This document shows positions 18,766-30,634 of a DNA stretch of 64,000 nucleotides, one piece after another. The notes beneath the pieces are model-generated. The model did no database searches and was not told the origin of the DNA. It saw only the letters and a program-made list of their open reading frames with translations. Made by a program: the position numbers and the translations under genes. The DNA lies in the NCBI GenBank assembly GCA_035772735.1, contig JASDFA010000010.1, forward strand, positions 128,101,501 to 128,165,500, written 5' to 3'. The first letter of the stretch is position 1. The number at the start of each line of letters is the position of its first letter. The DNA comes from Datura wrightii (taxonomy: Eukaryota > Streptophyta > Magnoliopsida > Solanales > Solanaceae).

Positions 18766-21182
18766 TGTAATGCCCCGGAAGCTCAAAATCAATATTTGAT
18801 ACTTAATTCAAAAAATCTGGGAAACTGCAAAAATGTTGCAGAATGACCCACCTAAAAAATCATTAGGTGACCCCACGATTCGTTAGGTTGGCTGTGAGGA
18901 GAAGGTTTGAGATTTCAAAGGAAGGAGGCAATGTACCCAACAAGGGACCTCATGAGTCGTGGTCACTGACCATGACCCTTTAGGTCACTCGTGGGCAGGC
19001 TCTAGTTGGTATTATATGTAGTCATCCAGTGTACTTGACGAGTGGGTGCAATGAGTCATTATCAGTGCAGACGACTCGTTAAGTCACCCGTTACAGGACT
19101 TGGAATTAAATCCCTATATGAGTCCCAAATCATGGTGACATTAGTGCATTCGGGAAGTAGACCTAACGAGAGGTCCCAACGAGTCGTGGTCCCAACCAGC
19201 GACTCATTGAGTGACCCGTTAGGACCCCATCGACCAGTTTTCAGAATTTTACCAGGGTTATTTTAGTAATCTCCTATTTACTTAGTCCCTAAAATACATC
19301 GTTTTGAATCTAAATTCAGAACTATTAGAAGGTTTGAGCAGTTTTCTCCCCTTGTCATCACGGCTACACTCAGAACTTCATCGACGGTTCTCCCAAGAAA
19401 CTCTCTAGCAAGACTTAGGATTACTCATTCATCGCAGAAGTCCAGGTCTTCTTCTTTAGGGAATTCTTCACCAGGTATGTGGGGTTTTAGCAAGGAGATT
19501 GTCCTTCCCTTGCGTCCCCAAAGTCCTCCTCAATTTCTTCTATAAGTTTTAAGCCCTGAGCATTCGAGTATGAGAAGCATTCATGTTTATTTTCGTTGAT
19601 TTCCCTCAGAACGATGTTTATACTTATTGTTAATATAATCTTCATCAGTTCCTCATCAAATTGTCAGTATTATTACAAAAGTAAATTTGAGCAATAATTT
19701 TTCAGTAATGGTTTTTACTTGTTAAATTCCCTCTAGTGAATGAAGAATGCTTTAGGTTGAATTCCTAGAATTTTCTTTCTATTCATATGTGTTGGGTAAA
19801 TATCCCATGAATCAAAATGACTTTAGTACGTTGAATGAAATTCTCTATTAGCTGCTTAGTATTTTAGTCAGTTAGAACACAGAACTCTATCAGTCTAGTC
19901 TTAGTCAGAATCATATCAGTCTAGCTTCAGTCAAATTTTAGCAACCTCAGTGTTGTCCAAAAAATGTCAACTGATCAGTTTGACTCCAGTTTATTTTTGA
20001 GGTGTCACTGGTGCCTCCCATCTTTCAGACTCAGATTTAGATTTAAGTTATTTGTTCCATTAGGTGGTCATGATATTCAATTATAGCTCTGAGCAGCCCC
20101 GGGACCCTAGTTCAGTTATTAGTTATTCTATAGACGGTTATGACGCTTCTAGATAAGGAGCTTTGACTAGTCTTAGAACCCAGTTTCAGAATCTGGTCCG
20201 ATAAGGCTCTCAGGGTACATGCAGTTATTCGTCCCTGACTAGTCTTGGACCCCAGTTTCAAGCTATCAGCTTAGTAGTTATGTTTAGGTTGTCCAGTGGG
20301 AGTAGAACTTAGCACCGAGTGAGCTGGGGTTCCAGCGCACCCAGGTTCGCAGAACTACGTTGCCAGCGTAGGTTACAGTATTACTTGGCCTTATTGGCCC
20401 CATATATATTTGTGATCACCAGTTCATGCCTTTATACCCTAGAAAGGTATATTGGGTCCTACTGGTAGGGTGTATACATCAGACTCCATGTCTGGCTCAC
20501 GTGGTCAAATGTCGGTTATAAACTCTCCCACTAGTCAGTCCAGTCCATTATCAAAATAAGCAGCTCAGTTTAGTACCATATCTCAGATTCAGTGTTTCAG
20601 ACTCAGGGCATGTCCTTGACCATCAAACAGGGTCGTCTTGACCATTTCAGATAATATCAGTAGTTCAGTTCAACTTAACTATTGTACATGGCATGTCAAT
20701 TTAGCTCAGACTTTATGTTCAGTATGTTTCTCCCGCTTACTCAGTACATTCAAAGTACTGAGGCATGCTTTTCATGATACAGCTGCAGGTTCTCAGGTTC
20801 AGCACAGATAGTTACTTCAGTTTTAGAGCATTCCATTTCAGTAGATCAAAGTGTGAGTCCTCCTCATTCGAGGTATTTGTTTATTTACTTCATTTGTATA
20901 TGGTTTTGTTTAGATTTAGAGTTAGTTGGGGACCTGTCCCAGCAACTCCTTAGTAGTTGGCTTTCAGACTAGACTTGTCTTTCAGAATTGTATTTCAGAT
21001 ATATTATTTCTTCTCTACTTTTCAGTCTTTACGTTTTGTTAAACTGATAAATATGTTATTTAAAAGTTCCACTGTGTATGTTTACTCAGAATGCTAGTGA
21101 ATGATAGACCAGGGGTTAACTTGGGGTCACTTGTGGCTTCAAGTACCGTGTTACGTCCAGGGTGTAGGTTCGGAGCGTGACA
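18766..21182 (+). repeat. 5' LTR of Del-type element B
   Basis: It starts TGTAATGCCCCGG and ends GAGCGTGACA, followed by AAACTTGGTATCAGTGC, so both edges are canonical; 2417 bp. Palindromes occupy about 18850-19230 and the box CTAAAATACATCGTTTTG lies at about 19289. It appears to have inserted into LTR B' near that LTR's 3' end. Confidence 0.85.
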
Positions 21183-21186
21183 AACT

Positions 21187-21198
21187 TGGTATCAGTGC
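21187..21198 (+). other. primer binding site, initiator tRNA-Met type
   Basis: TGGTATCAGTGC differs by one base from TGGTATCAGAGC, the usual complement of plant tRNA-iMet in chromoviruses and many other LTR elements. Confidence 0.82.
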
Positions 21199-21388
21199 AC
21201 TAGGCTTAGAGTATCCTTGGAAAGTCTAAAAGCCGCATCGAGTAGAGTCCTTTTCATGGGTATGAAGCACGCCACACTTATGACGAGGAGGCTACAAGAT
21301 GTTATTAGGAAAATTCCCCTTTTGTTCATGCTCTTTATCCTGCATTAAAGTCCAATTCCAAAGGTGTCTTTCTAAATCATGTCCTACT

Positions 21389-22330
21389 TCCTTTCAGTGA
21401 ACAATCCCCCTCTACGAGGAAATGGATGCAAAGCCGAAAATGCCAACAGACCCGCTCCACCAGCTCCGGCAATTCCTCAAGACAACTTTGTGTCTACCGC
21501 AGAATTTTGGGCGGCCATTCAGTTGCTTGCTCAGACCATTGCCAATCAAGTGAACTAGCAGGTGGTTCCAGTAGCCCCAAATGGGTCTACAGTTGCTGCC
21601 CGAGTGCGAGATTTCACCTGGATGAACCCTCTAGACTTTCACAAAACAAAGGTGGGAGAGGACCAATAAGGCTTTGTAGATGAGATTAGAAAGATCCCCC
21701 GGATCATAGGTGTCACCTCCTCTGAGAGTGCTGACCTGGCTACCTACTAGCTAAAAGGAGTAGCCCAGGTTTGGTACGAGTAGTGGAAGGAGGGGCGGTC
21801 AGCAGAAGCAGGACCGGTCGAGTGGGAGGAGTTTCATACAACTTTTCTGGATAGGTTCTTTCCTCGTGAGTTGAGGGAGGCTAAGATGGTAGAGTTTATG
21901 AACCTACGACAGGGAAACCAGACAATGGAAGAGTATGCTCTGGAGTTTTACTATACTATTAAAGTATGCTCCATAGATAGTGATCGAGCCAAGGGCTCGC
22001 ATTCTGATGTTCGTAAATGGAGTGTCTAATCTTGTCCTCAAAGTATGCAGGACAAGAATCCAAATCAAGGAAATGGACCTTTCTAGTTTAATTGTGTATG
22101 CCCATCAGATTGAGGCAGAGAAGCTGAAAGATATGGAAAGTAAGAACAAGCAGGACAGAAATACAGATTTTGGCCACCAAAGATCTGGCGGTGGTAGCCG
22201 CCCACAGCAGCAGCAACAACAGAGGGCCCCAGCACCTAGCTCAGCCAGCCCCCAACCTTTCGGTCCCGCTAGGATCGGAGGGGTGGGTCTTCTGGCACTC
22301 AATCTCAAGCCTACAGTACAGGAAACAAGT
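21389..22330 (+). pseudogene. gag of Del-type element B, truncated
   Basis: One frame reads APPAPAIPQDNF, FWAAIQLLAQTI, FTWMNPLDFHKTKVGEDQ, GVAQVWYE and FLDRFFPRELREAKMVEFMN, the standard Del gag. Stops lie at CAG/CAA/GAG-type codons (e.g. about 21556, 21667, 21748, 21780). After about 21965 the frame decays, and a Q-rich linker (22200-22225) ends in the join to another LTR near 22330. No zinc knuckle, protease or pol remains. A single deletion that also removed the start of the next LTR would explain the join. Confidence 0.8.
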
Positions 22331-24193
22331 AAGAATCTTATCGAGTAAGCTTTTGTTTGTCTTGTTTTTTTAGCCTTGTTGGTTGTGTTCGTGGCAAGGG
22401 CTTGGACTATCTTTAGGCAGCATATTGATTGTGTGGATACATGGGGATTCTTCTTATCTTAATTTTATCATATTCAAGGTATGTTAAGGCTTCCATTTTC
22501 TTCTTTTGGCATGATTTTTGTTGAAATCAAACTCTTGTTGTTGCCATGCAAATTTGTTGCCTAGTAGTTGTATATTTTTGGGGATTACTTGCTATTTGGG
22601 GGTTGAGAATTGTGTCCTTTCCTTTATATGTTGAGTTCGTAAAGTTGGATGTTAGTTTAGTCAGTTGTCATGCGATGATAGAATGTTAGAAGGTGTCATT
22701 TGTGCTTTGCATTGTTGCGTTGGTTGTGACTTTATTTGGTTGGATTAGCCATTTTCCATTTTCTTATTATTGGATGATTGATGTTATTTGTAGTATCCTT
22801 TAGTTGTATATTAAGCTCTAATGATAGAGTTGTTAGGCTGTGATCCTTCAATCATTTCATAATATTTTGAGAATGGTAAGAGATATAGAACTTAAGGATG
22901 GATTCTATGGTGGCAGTAGTTAGATTGGAATGTTTTTGTGTTTTCCAAATGTGTAGCTATATTATTATATATGTGTTTTGTGCTTGTTTATTTACACGTA
23001 TGCCTCCAAAGTCTCAGCTAACGACTGTTTGAGTATTTCCAGCAGGGGTCAAGCCCATGGCGTAACCAACTAGAGTGGTCGTGGTAGCCGGCTCCATAAT
23101 GTTAGGCTTGCGTTTGGGGATTATACATGAGAGTATAATGGTTGATGAGTTGCTCCAGCACACTTGGGGTCTTGTACAGCTTGTTATGAGGCAAGTGTAT
23201 GGCTGTTGAGTGTTTCCAGTACACTAGTGACTGCACTGCGAGTGTGGGGCCTTTGAGATTTTTTGGTGCACCTGGCTAGTATGTGTCGTTATACTTGTAA
23301 GGCCGCGAGGCGTGTCCCCAACAAGGTTGGATTATAAATTGCCAAGTCTGTGTGTATTGTGTTTATATTATATTGTGGTTGTTACCTTGTATTATTTGTT
23401 GTTTCATAGTTGTGGATGCTAGACATGACTCAATGATAACTGAGGTCATTGAGGGGCCTAAGGTTGATTCAGGTAAGTTGGTTAGATGGATCATGTGTGG
23501 GATAGGCGGTAACAGGTGAGTTCTATTAGCTAGGTGCCGATTGATTATCTCTTTATTCATTAATCTTATTATGTTGGACTTGTCAGGTTTATGGGGGCCA
23601 GGTGGGTTCTATTTGCTTACTTGATTTGTGATTTCCCTTCTATTGTTATCTCATATACCATTGCCTTGAAATCTGATTCTTGTTATTGTTTCTGCCTGAC
23701 ATACGCGGTACATTTTCATACTAATGCCCTAGTTGGAGGCGCTGCATTTATGCCTGCAGGTACTGATCGGCAAGTAGATTGAGTTCTTGTCGCTGAGTAG
23801 AGTTCTAGCTGAGTCGGTAACGTTTCAAGTCTTTCAAAGTTTCCAGATGTTTGTATTATGGGTAGTTCGGTGCCTTGTCCCAAACAGTTGATTTTTATTG
23901 TATTCATAGAGGCTCATAGATGGCTGTTTTGGGTGGTAGTATTGTGCTTCTGGGCAAGGTGGTCCTGATTTTATAGATTGTTCCTATTATGTGGCCTTGA
24001 CAATCTATTATTTTCTTTTGGTTGGTATGTAAATCAATTTCTGTCTTTTGCTGTCATTTCCTCTGATTTTTTTATAGTTGTGATGTCGAACCTCGTTAGT
24101 TCTTGCTTGTTGTAGTTAGTTTTGTGGCAGGGTGTGCTCGATCAGGTGCGGCAAATGGTGTCAGTCATTCCTCTATAGGTTTAGGGTGTAACA
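22331..24193 (+). repeat. 5' LTR of element C, left end missing
   Basis: It is homologous to 25499-27111 and ends GGGTGTAACA, followed by AACTTGGTATCAAAG. The first ~0.83 kb of the LTR is absent, replaced by gag of element B. Confidence 0.75.
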
Positions 24194-24658
24194 AACTTGG
24201 TATCAAAGTAGTACATGTCCTAGGGAGTCTATTAATCATGCCTAGTAGAGTCTTACTAATGTGTTTGTTGCACAACATACTTATAAATAGAAGGCTACAA
24301 GATATTTAGGATTATTACTCTTCTTTCTGACCGAAATCGTGCGGTCATGTCTGATATCATAGGAGTCAGGTCAAGACTCATATTTGTTGATTGATGTAGG
24401 GAATTCTTTTAAACCAATGGGATATAGCCAATTAGTGGCTAGATGTGGCAACAGGTATGATTCTTAATCTTATTACTCATTGGAGTCATTTCTGCACCTT
24501 GGTAGGTCCAGGGTTGCGCAGTGTTTTTTAGACTCATTTTGTTGTAGACCCACAAATTCTGGTTGAGTATGTGAGTATCGTTGTGTTGTGCCTACTCTTA
24601 GAACTTATTCGCGCGTATCGTCGACATAAGAGGATGAATGTTTCGAAGGAGAGAAGGA
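24194..24658 (+). other. internal region of element C with primer site and polypurine tract
   Basis: The primer site TGGTATCAAAGT begins at 24198. The purine tract CGAAGGAGAGAAGGA (24644-24658) touches the 3' LTR. Just before it, ACATAAGAGGATGAATGT is a decayed form of the Del pre-PPT hairpin. Nothing between resembles gag or pol. Confidence 0.72.
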
Positions 24659-27111
24659 TGTAACACCCCACACATTTAAGGATATCCGATTAAATTTAAA
24701 TTTGATAAAATATAATTTATATCTCATTATTTATAAAAAAAATTATGATATATTAGTGCATGTGTTAAATTTTGAAAGACTATTATGTTTTATTAGTATT
24801 TAAACAAAATATTATGTCTAGCCATGTTGAAAAACTTTGGGACGATATATTTTACCACAAATATATAAAATAGCCAAGTATATACGTGACATGAGGCCCA
24901 TTCAAGAGTTAATGGATAAGGGAGTGTATGGTGTTGACAACACCACTCCCACATGGAAGTAAGGGCAAAGTGCAGCAAGTGACTATTTATAATTTTAAGT
25001 GGAATATTGATGATAAGAAGGCATTATGGAATGTAATGATAAATGGTGTGGGGACCATGATTTATAAAGGAAATGGATAGTTATATATCTCTTTTGATCA
25101 ATATGGTACTTATATAAGAGGAATAGTAGTAGCTTCACTTTCATTTTTTTAAGGTAGAAGACGTGATTCTATCCAAATACATGAAGCCTTTATGCAGAAG
25201 CAAGAACATATAGGATGATGTACAAATTTTTGGATAAATATACTTCTATAAATATACGTAGCTTCTGGAAAAAAATATTCCTTTGATGGTTAACTATTCG
25301 GGCTTGAATCCACGATTAGAATGTCATATCTATCGATTAGCTCATGTTTTGGGTGACGTTGTTTAAAATGTTGGTGGCTGTTTCATGTTCAGCTACTTGG
25401 TAAGCCTCTTTTCTTAGTATTCTATAGTTATTTAAGTTGGTTATGAATTCGTAGACATCGGAAGGTTTTTGTTTCAAAAATTCTACCGTCGAATTCATAA
25501 GAATCTTGTCAAGTAAGCACCATATATATTTTTTTTTTGCTGAGCCTTGTTGGCCATGTTAGTGCCAATGGCTTGGACTGCCTTTAGGCAGCATATTTAC
25601 TGTGTAGATAGCTCGAGATTCGGCTTAGCTTAAGTTCATCGAATTCAAGGTATGTTAAGGCTTTCGTTTTCTCCTTTTGGCGTGATTTTCGTCGAAATCA
25701 AACTCTTGGCATTTCCATGCAAATTTGATGTTTGGTAATTGTATATTTGTGTTGATTACTTTCTTTTTAGGGATTGGTAATGGTGTCCTTTCCCTCATAT
25801 GTTGAGGCCGTGAAGTCGAGCGTTAGTTTAGTTAGTTGTCATGCGACGATAGGATGTTGGAAGGTGTCGTTTGTGCTTTGCATTGTAGCATTGGTTGTGA
25901 CTTAATTTGGCTGGATTAGAGGTTTTCCATTGGGTTATTCTTGGATGATTAATGTTATTTGAAGTATCCTTTAGTTCTATATGAAGCTCGACGAATAGAG
26001 TTGTTAGGTTTTAATCCTTCAGGCGTTCGGTAATACTTTGAGAACGATAAGAGGTATAGAACTTAAAGGTGGATTCTATGGTGGTCGTAGTTAGACTGGG
26101 TTGCTGTTGTGTTTCCCAAATATGTATCTAATATTATATATGTGTGTTGTGCTTGTTTGTTGACATGAGTGCCTCGGAGGGCTCAGCGATACCCAAACGG
26201 CTGGTTGAGTTTTTCCAACAGGGGTCGAGCCCGAGCCATAGCCAACCAGAATGGTCGTGGTAGCTGGCTCCATGATGGTTGGTCTTGTATTTGGGGTTTG
26301 TACATGGGAGTGTAACGGCTGATAAGTTGTTTCGGCACACTTGGGTCTTGTATAGTTTGTTGTGAGGCTAGTGTATGGCTGTTAAGTATTTCCAGCGCAC
26401 TATTTATCGTACCGCGAGTGTGGTGCCGTTGAGATTTTCCATTGCATCTAGTTAGTACATGTCGTTAGACCTGTAAAGCTACGAGGTGTGTCCCGGCAAG
26501 GTTGGATTGTGTACTGCCATGTCTGCGTATATTGTGTTTATATTATATTGTGGTTGTTGCCTTGTATTCTCTATTATTTGATAGTTATGGATGCTAGACG
26601 TGACTCGGTAATAGTTGAGGTCGTTGAGGGGCCTAAGGTTGATTTAGGTAAGTTGGTTAGATGGATCATGTGTGGAACAAGTGGTAACCGATTAGTTGTA
26701 TCAGCTAGGTGCCAATTGATTATCTGTTTATTCATTTATCTTATTATATTGGACTTGTCAGGTTTATGGGGGCCAGTTAGGTTCTATTTGCTTACTTGAT
26801 TTGTGATTTCCTTCCTATTGTTATCTCATATACCTATTTCCTTGAAATCTGAATCTTGTTATCATTTCCGCCTTACATACTCAGTACATTTCCGTACTAA
26901 CGTCCTAGTTGGGGATGTTGCATTCATGCTCGTAGGTACCGATCAATAGGTAGATTGAGTTCTTATCATGTAGTAGAGTTCCAGCTGAGTCAGTAAAGCT
27001 CCATGTCTTCCGGAGTTGCCGGACGTTTGTATAATGGGTAGTTCGGGGCCTTATCCTGAACAGTTGATTTTTGTTATATTCAAGAGGCTCGTAGACAGCT
27101 GATGTGGGTGG
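24659..27111 (+). repeat. 3' LTR of element C, right end removed by element D
   Basis: It starts TGTAACACCCCAC after the purine tract. It aligns with the 5' LTR up to GGGTGGT, where TGATAAGTT of element D begins. The expected last ~255 bp are not found elsewhere in the window. Confidence 0.75.
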
Positions 27112-28555
27112 TGATAAGTTGGTGATTTACCAACTCATTAGGTTCTTATGCATGAGCTTTTGCATGGTCTTCACATCAATTAGGAAAGTTTTATGCATTT
27201 TCTCTTTGATTTTGCAGGTATTGGATTTCGACAAGAAAAGCAAAGGAATTGAATAAAGAAATAGTCTATTGGCAGCAAGAACCTGCGTGCCACACATAGG
27301 CACCTGCAAAATGCAGGTGCCATGCAGAGAGCACTGGTCTTGATTTTAAGAGCACATGTGAAATGCAGGTTGGCACTTGCAAAATGCAGGTGCAACCACA
27401 GACGGAGTCCAAGCAAATCTGTTCCGACATGCGGCTCGCGGAGGGGCACCTGCGTCCATACAAGTGACCAGATCGCTGATAGGGAAAAATTTTCCAACTC
27501 TGGCACAAATTCAATGTGGAAGCTTCCAAGGGCATTTAAGAAAAGTTGTACAAAAAGATAATATGTAGAATTACCCCAAATGTACTCATACATGTCATAA
27601 CTTGTAGATCTTAGCTAAGAAATTGCAGAGAGAAGTAGAGAGAGAAATAGGAGAGTACATTGTTCTTCTTCTTCTTGCTTGCTATTTTGAGCTAAGTACA
27701 CCATTGTTGCAAATCTGAAAGCTTGAATTTCTATTCAATATGATGAATGTTAATGAATCACCTATGGGTATCTTCTCTTTAACTTCATCTTTGAGTAGCT
27801 AATTTAATTGCTAAAGGTGTGTACATCATTGGGGTTTAGAATGGATTGGGTGTTGTTGATTTAGTCTTAAATTCAATTATAATGCATGAATCTAGTGTTT
27901 CTTCTAAGTTAATTGAATGCTATAATCAATGGTTGCAAATATTAATTTACTTTTCTTATCTTGCTTTTGCTTGAAATAAAGGAGTAAGATCTGGGTGAGA
28001 AAGAATTAGTGAGGAATTGGGTTATTGATATATAGGGTTGAACTGGAGATAGTCAAAACTCATTTTCCATTTTTCGTTAAAGGGATGAAGCTAGAGATAG
28101 CTCAGCTCTTCCTTAAGTTTTTGTGGCTGATTGTTAGTTGTGACCTTGGGGTTTGAGAAAACCCAAGGCAAATTCACCCAAGTGGTTGAGAAACATCAGG
28201 TGTATCCTTTTCCATTGTTATTCATGTTGTAATTAATATTTGAGACTAGTTAATTAACCCCAATCCAATCAATGCCCCGTCGAAAGCACATTCCCATTTC
28301 ATTCTCATTGCTTGCAACAATCAACTTGCCTTGTTTTTTCTTTAACATTAGAATTCTATAATTTACTCCTTTTCCCCCAATTTTCCCTTGTTACAATATA
28401 AACAATGATGCATGCGAAATTAATTTATTTTATGACTCTTGGTTGATCTAGTTCGATTCTCTATGAGATTCAACCTCGACATCCGTTGGGAATTTATTTT
28501 TGACAACGACCATTATCACCTCCTTTAAAAGAAAGAGTTGTATTGATCGTTATCA
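27112..28555 (+). repeat. 5' LTR of element D
   Basis: It starts TGATAAGTTGG and ends TTATCA, inverted ends as in other Athila LTRs here; the primer site follows after six A. 1444 bp. It interrupts LTR C at GGGTGG. Palindromes lie at 27285-27393. I see no clear TATAAATA. Confidence 0.82.
27285..27393 (+). promoter_or_regulatory. U3 palindromes of element D, CACCTGCA-AAA-TGCAGGTG type
   Basis: A perfect inverted repeat with 10-base arms GGCACCTGCA and TGCAGGTGCC around AAA spans 27299-27321. A second (GCACTTGCA, AAA, TGCAGGTGC) spans 27373-27393 with one mismatch. The same unit recurs behind pol at 33967-34176. Confidence 0.75.
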
Positions 28556-28561
28556 AAAAAA

Positions 28562-28579
28562 TGGTGCCATTGCCGGGGA
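28562..28579 (+). other. primer binding site, tRNA-Asp type
   Basis: TGGTGCCATTGCCGGGGA matches the tRNA-Asp complement except for two C/G-to-T/A changes. Confidence 0.82.
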
Positions 28580-28682
28580 ACTGAATGTGATTGCAATTAA
28601 TTGTCTAGTAATTCAATTTTGTTGTTGCATTTGTGTTGTTTTCACATTTTTTTTGGTTTGCTGGTTGTTTAGGTGCATAAAA

Positions 28683-29393
28683 ATGACATATCTCTCATGG
28701 ATACTAAAAGAAACCGAAGCATCTTCATGTAAAAACTTTGCTCAATGGATGAATAAAATATGGAAAAAAGAGGAGGAAAGAGATGCTATGTTGGTAAAAA
28801 TTATGACTCAGATTGAGCTGATAGCAATGTGTATGAGGGGTTCTCATCCGGGATGTAAAGGTGCATTCCAAGGCTTACGGCATTCCCATGATGAGAATCA
28901 AGGTCGAAAATATGAAATTACAGCCAAATTGAGAAGTTGGGAGAGTAAGAAGACTTTACATTTGATAATTGAAGGCATGCTTGAAATGGTTATAGAAAAG
29001 GTGCTTTCCACTAACTCGAGAATCCAAGAATTGAAAGGTGATCCTTTAGAGCTCACTCAAACGGTGAAAGATCATGACATCTCTATTAAACACCTGGAAT
29101 ATAGGGTGAACCATCTAGCTTCTCAAATGAGATCGGAGATGAGTGTGAAGGAAAAAGAGCTGCTCATGAAAAATGTCACTCCAAGTTAAAATAATATTGA
29201 TGAGGAAGATAGAGAAAAATATTGAGGAGATATTGTTCAAAGTGTCACTAAAAGTCATTCTCTTGAATAACATTGTTGAAAGTAGTGAAGGGTTAGAAGA
29301 ATCTTGTCATGCTATAGCGGGTGTTGGGTCCGATCATTATCAATCGAAGAAGCTTGACCTTGATCTTAAGAATCAGAAAACTCTAACGTCTTA
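28683..29393 (+). pseudogene. gag remnant of element D
   Basis: The open frame from 28683 to 29189 and its continuation to 29393 lack the capsid block seen in copies 1 and 2. What remains resembles the region near the zinc knuckle: DAMLVKIMTQIELI corresponds to the coiled stretch before it and HDISIKHLEYRVNHLASQM to the one after it. DLDLKNQ near 29355 leads into RT. Capsid, zinc knuckle and protease are deleted. The frame also reads upstream into the LTR and primer site, which is not meaningful. Confidence 0.55.
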
Positions 29394-29397
29394 GCCC

Positions 29398-30634
29398 TCA
29401 ATTCTTGAAAATCCGGTGTTAGAACATAAATCACTGCCCTCATATTTGAAGTATGTTAATCTAGGTTTAAATGAAACTTTACCGGTGATCATCTCGGCTA
29501 AGCTAACCGAGCAGCAAGTAGAGGCACTCCTGGCAATCTTAAAGAAGCACATTCAAGAAATTGGGTAGATTATAGCCGATATAATAGGCATTCATCTGGT
29601 CATTTGTACTCATAATATTAATCTTCAAGAAGATTGTAAACCCCTAGTGGAACATCAAAGATGTTTGAAGCCACCTATGTAAGAGGTGGTTAAGAAAGAG
29701 ATCATCAAATGATTGGACGCGGGGGTTGTATATCCAATAGCTGATATTAATTGGGTGAGTGTGGTCCAATGTGTGCCTAAAGAGGGAGGGATCACCATGG
29801 TTCCAAATAAGAAGGAGGAATTAATAGCTATGCAGCTAGTCACCAGATGGAGAGTTTGCATGGATTATAGGAAATTGAACTCATAAACCAAGAAGGATCA
29901 CTTCTCGGTCCCATTTATTGATTAAATGTTAGATCGACTGGTCGTAAGAGAATATTACTATTTTTTGGATGGGTATTCGAGGTACAATCAAATTTCAATT
30001 GCCTCGGAAGACCAAGAGAAGACAACATTCACATGCCCCTACGGGATGTTTGCATTTAAGAGGATGCCCTTTGGGCTTTGCAATGCTCTAGCTACTTTCC
30101 AAAGATGCATGATGTCAATTTTCTCATACATGGCGGAGGATGCCATGGAAGTTTTCATGGATAACTTTTCCGTTGTGGGAAATTCGTTTGATAATTGCTT
30201 GGCTCACTTGAATGATGTATTAAAAAGGTGTGAAGAAACAAATTTGGTTCTCAACTGGGAGAAATGCCATTCAATTGTGAAGGAAGGCATTGTGTTAGGG
30301 CATAAATTTTTGAAAAGGGCATAGAAGTGGACCAAGAAAAGATTGAAGTCATCTCTCATCTACCTCCTCCAAAGACTGTGAAAGGAAGATGAAGTTTCTT
30401 GGGTCATGTAGGCTTTTATCACTGGTTCATAAAGGATTTTTCCAAAGTGGCTCACCCGTTGTTTCGGCTATTAAAGAAGGATGCCAATTTCCATTTTGAA
30501 GATGCATGCATGAAGGCATTTCTTGATTTGAAGGTGAAGCTTATATCAGACCTTATCATCATCGCACCAGATTGGTCTAAGCCATTTGAACTAATGTGTG
30601 ATGCAAGCGGTGTTGCCTTAGGGGCAGTGCTTGG
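29398..30634 (+). pseudogene. element D reverse transcriptase and start of RNase H
   Basis: LTEQQVEALLAILKKH and IIADIIGI lead into EVVKKEIIK (stop at 29710), VQCVPKEGG, RVCMDYRKLNS (stop at 29884) and PFGLCNALATFQRCMMSIF. The catalytic box reads FMDN: the second catalytic Asp of F-x-D-D is Asn (30163-30165). The thumb follows with a frameshift near 30325-30400, then FLGHVGFYHWFIKDFSK. RNase H opens with MCDASGVALGAVLG and is cut at 30634 by an LTR. Even apart from the stops, the Asn would inactivate RT. Confidence 0.85.

Larger units (their letters stand above)
22331..27111 (+). mobile_element. Del-type deletion derivative C (long LTRs, about 0.47-kb internal region)
   Basis: A 5'-truncated LTR (22331-24193), an iMet-type primer site, a 465-base internal region and a 3' LTR (24659-27111) follow each other. 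The two LTRs align from AGAATCTTRTCRAGTAAG (22331 against 25499). The 3' LTR is cut by element D before its end, so neither LTR is complete; joining the evidence, the full LTR was about 2.7 kb. There is no coding sequence. Confidence 0.75.

Noticed and set aside
22105..22308. Minus-strand frame rich in Cys and Pro
   Set aside because: It is the reverse of the Gln-rich linker of a Del gag on the plus strand.
28500..28682. Upstream extension of the D gag frame from base 28500
   Set aside because: It would begin inside the LTR and run through the primer binding site, which is not translated in such elements.
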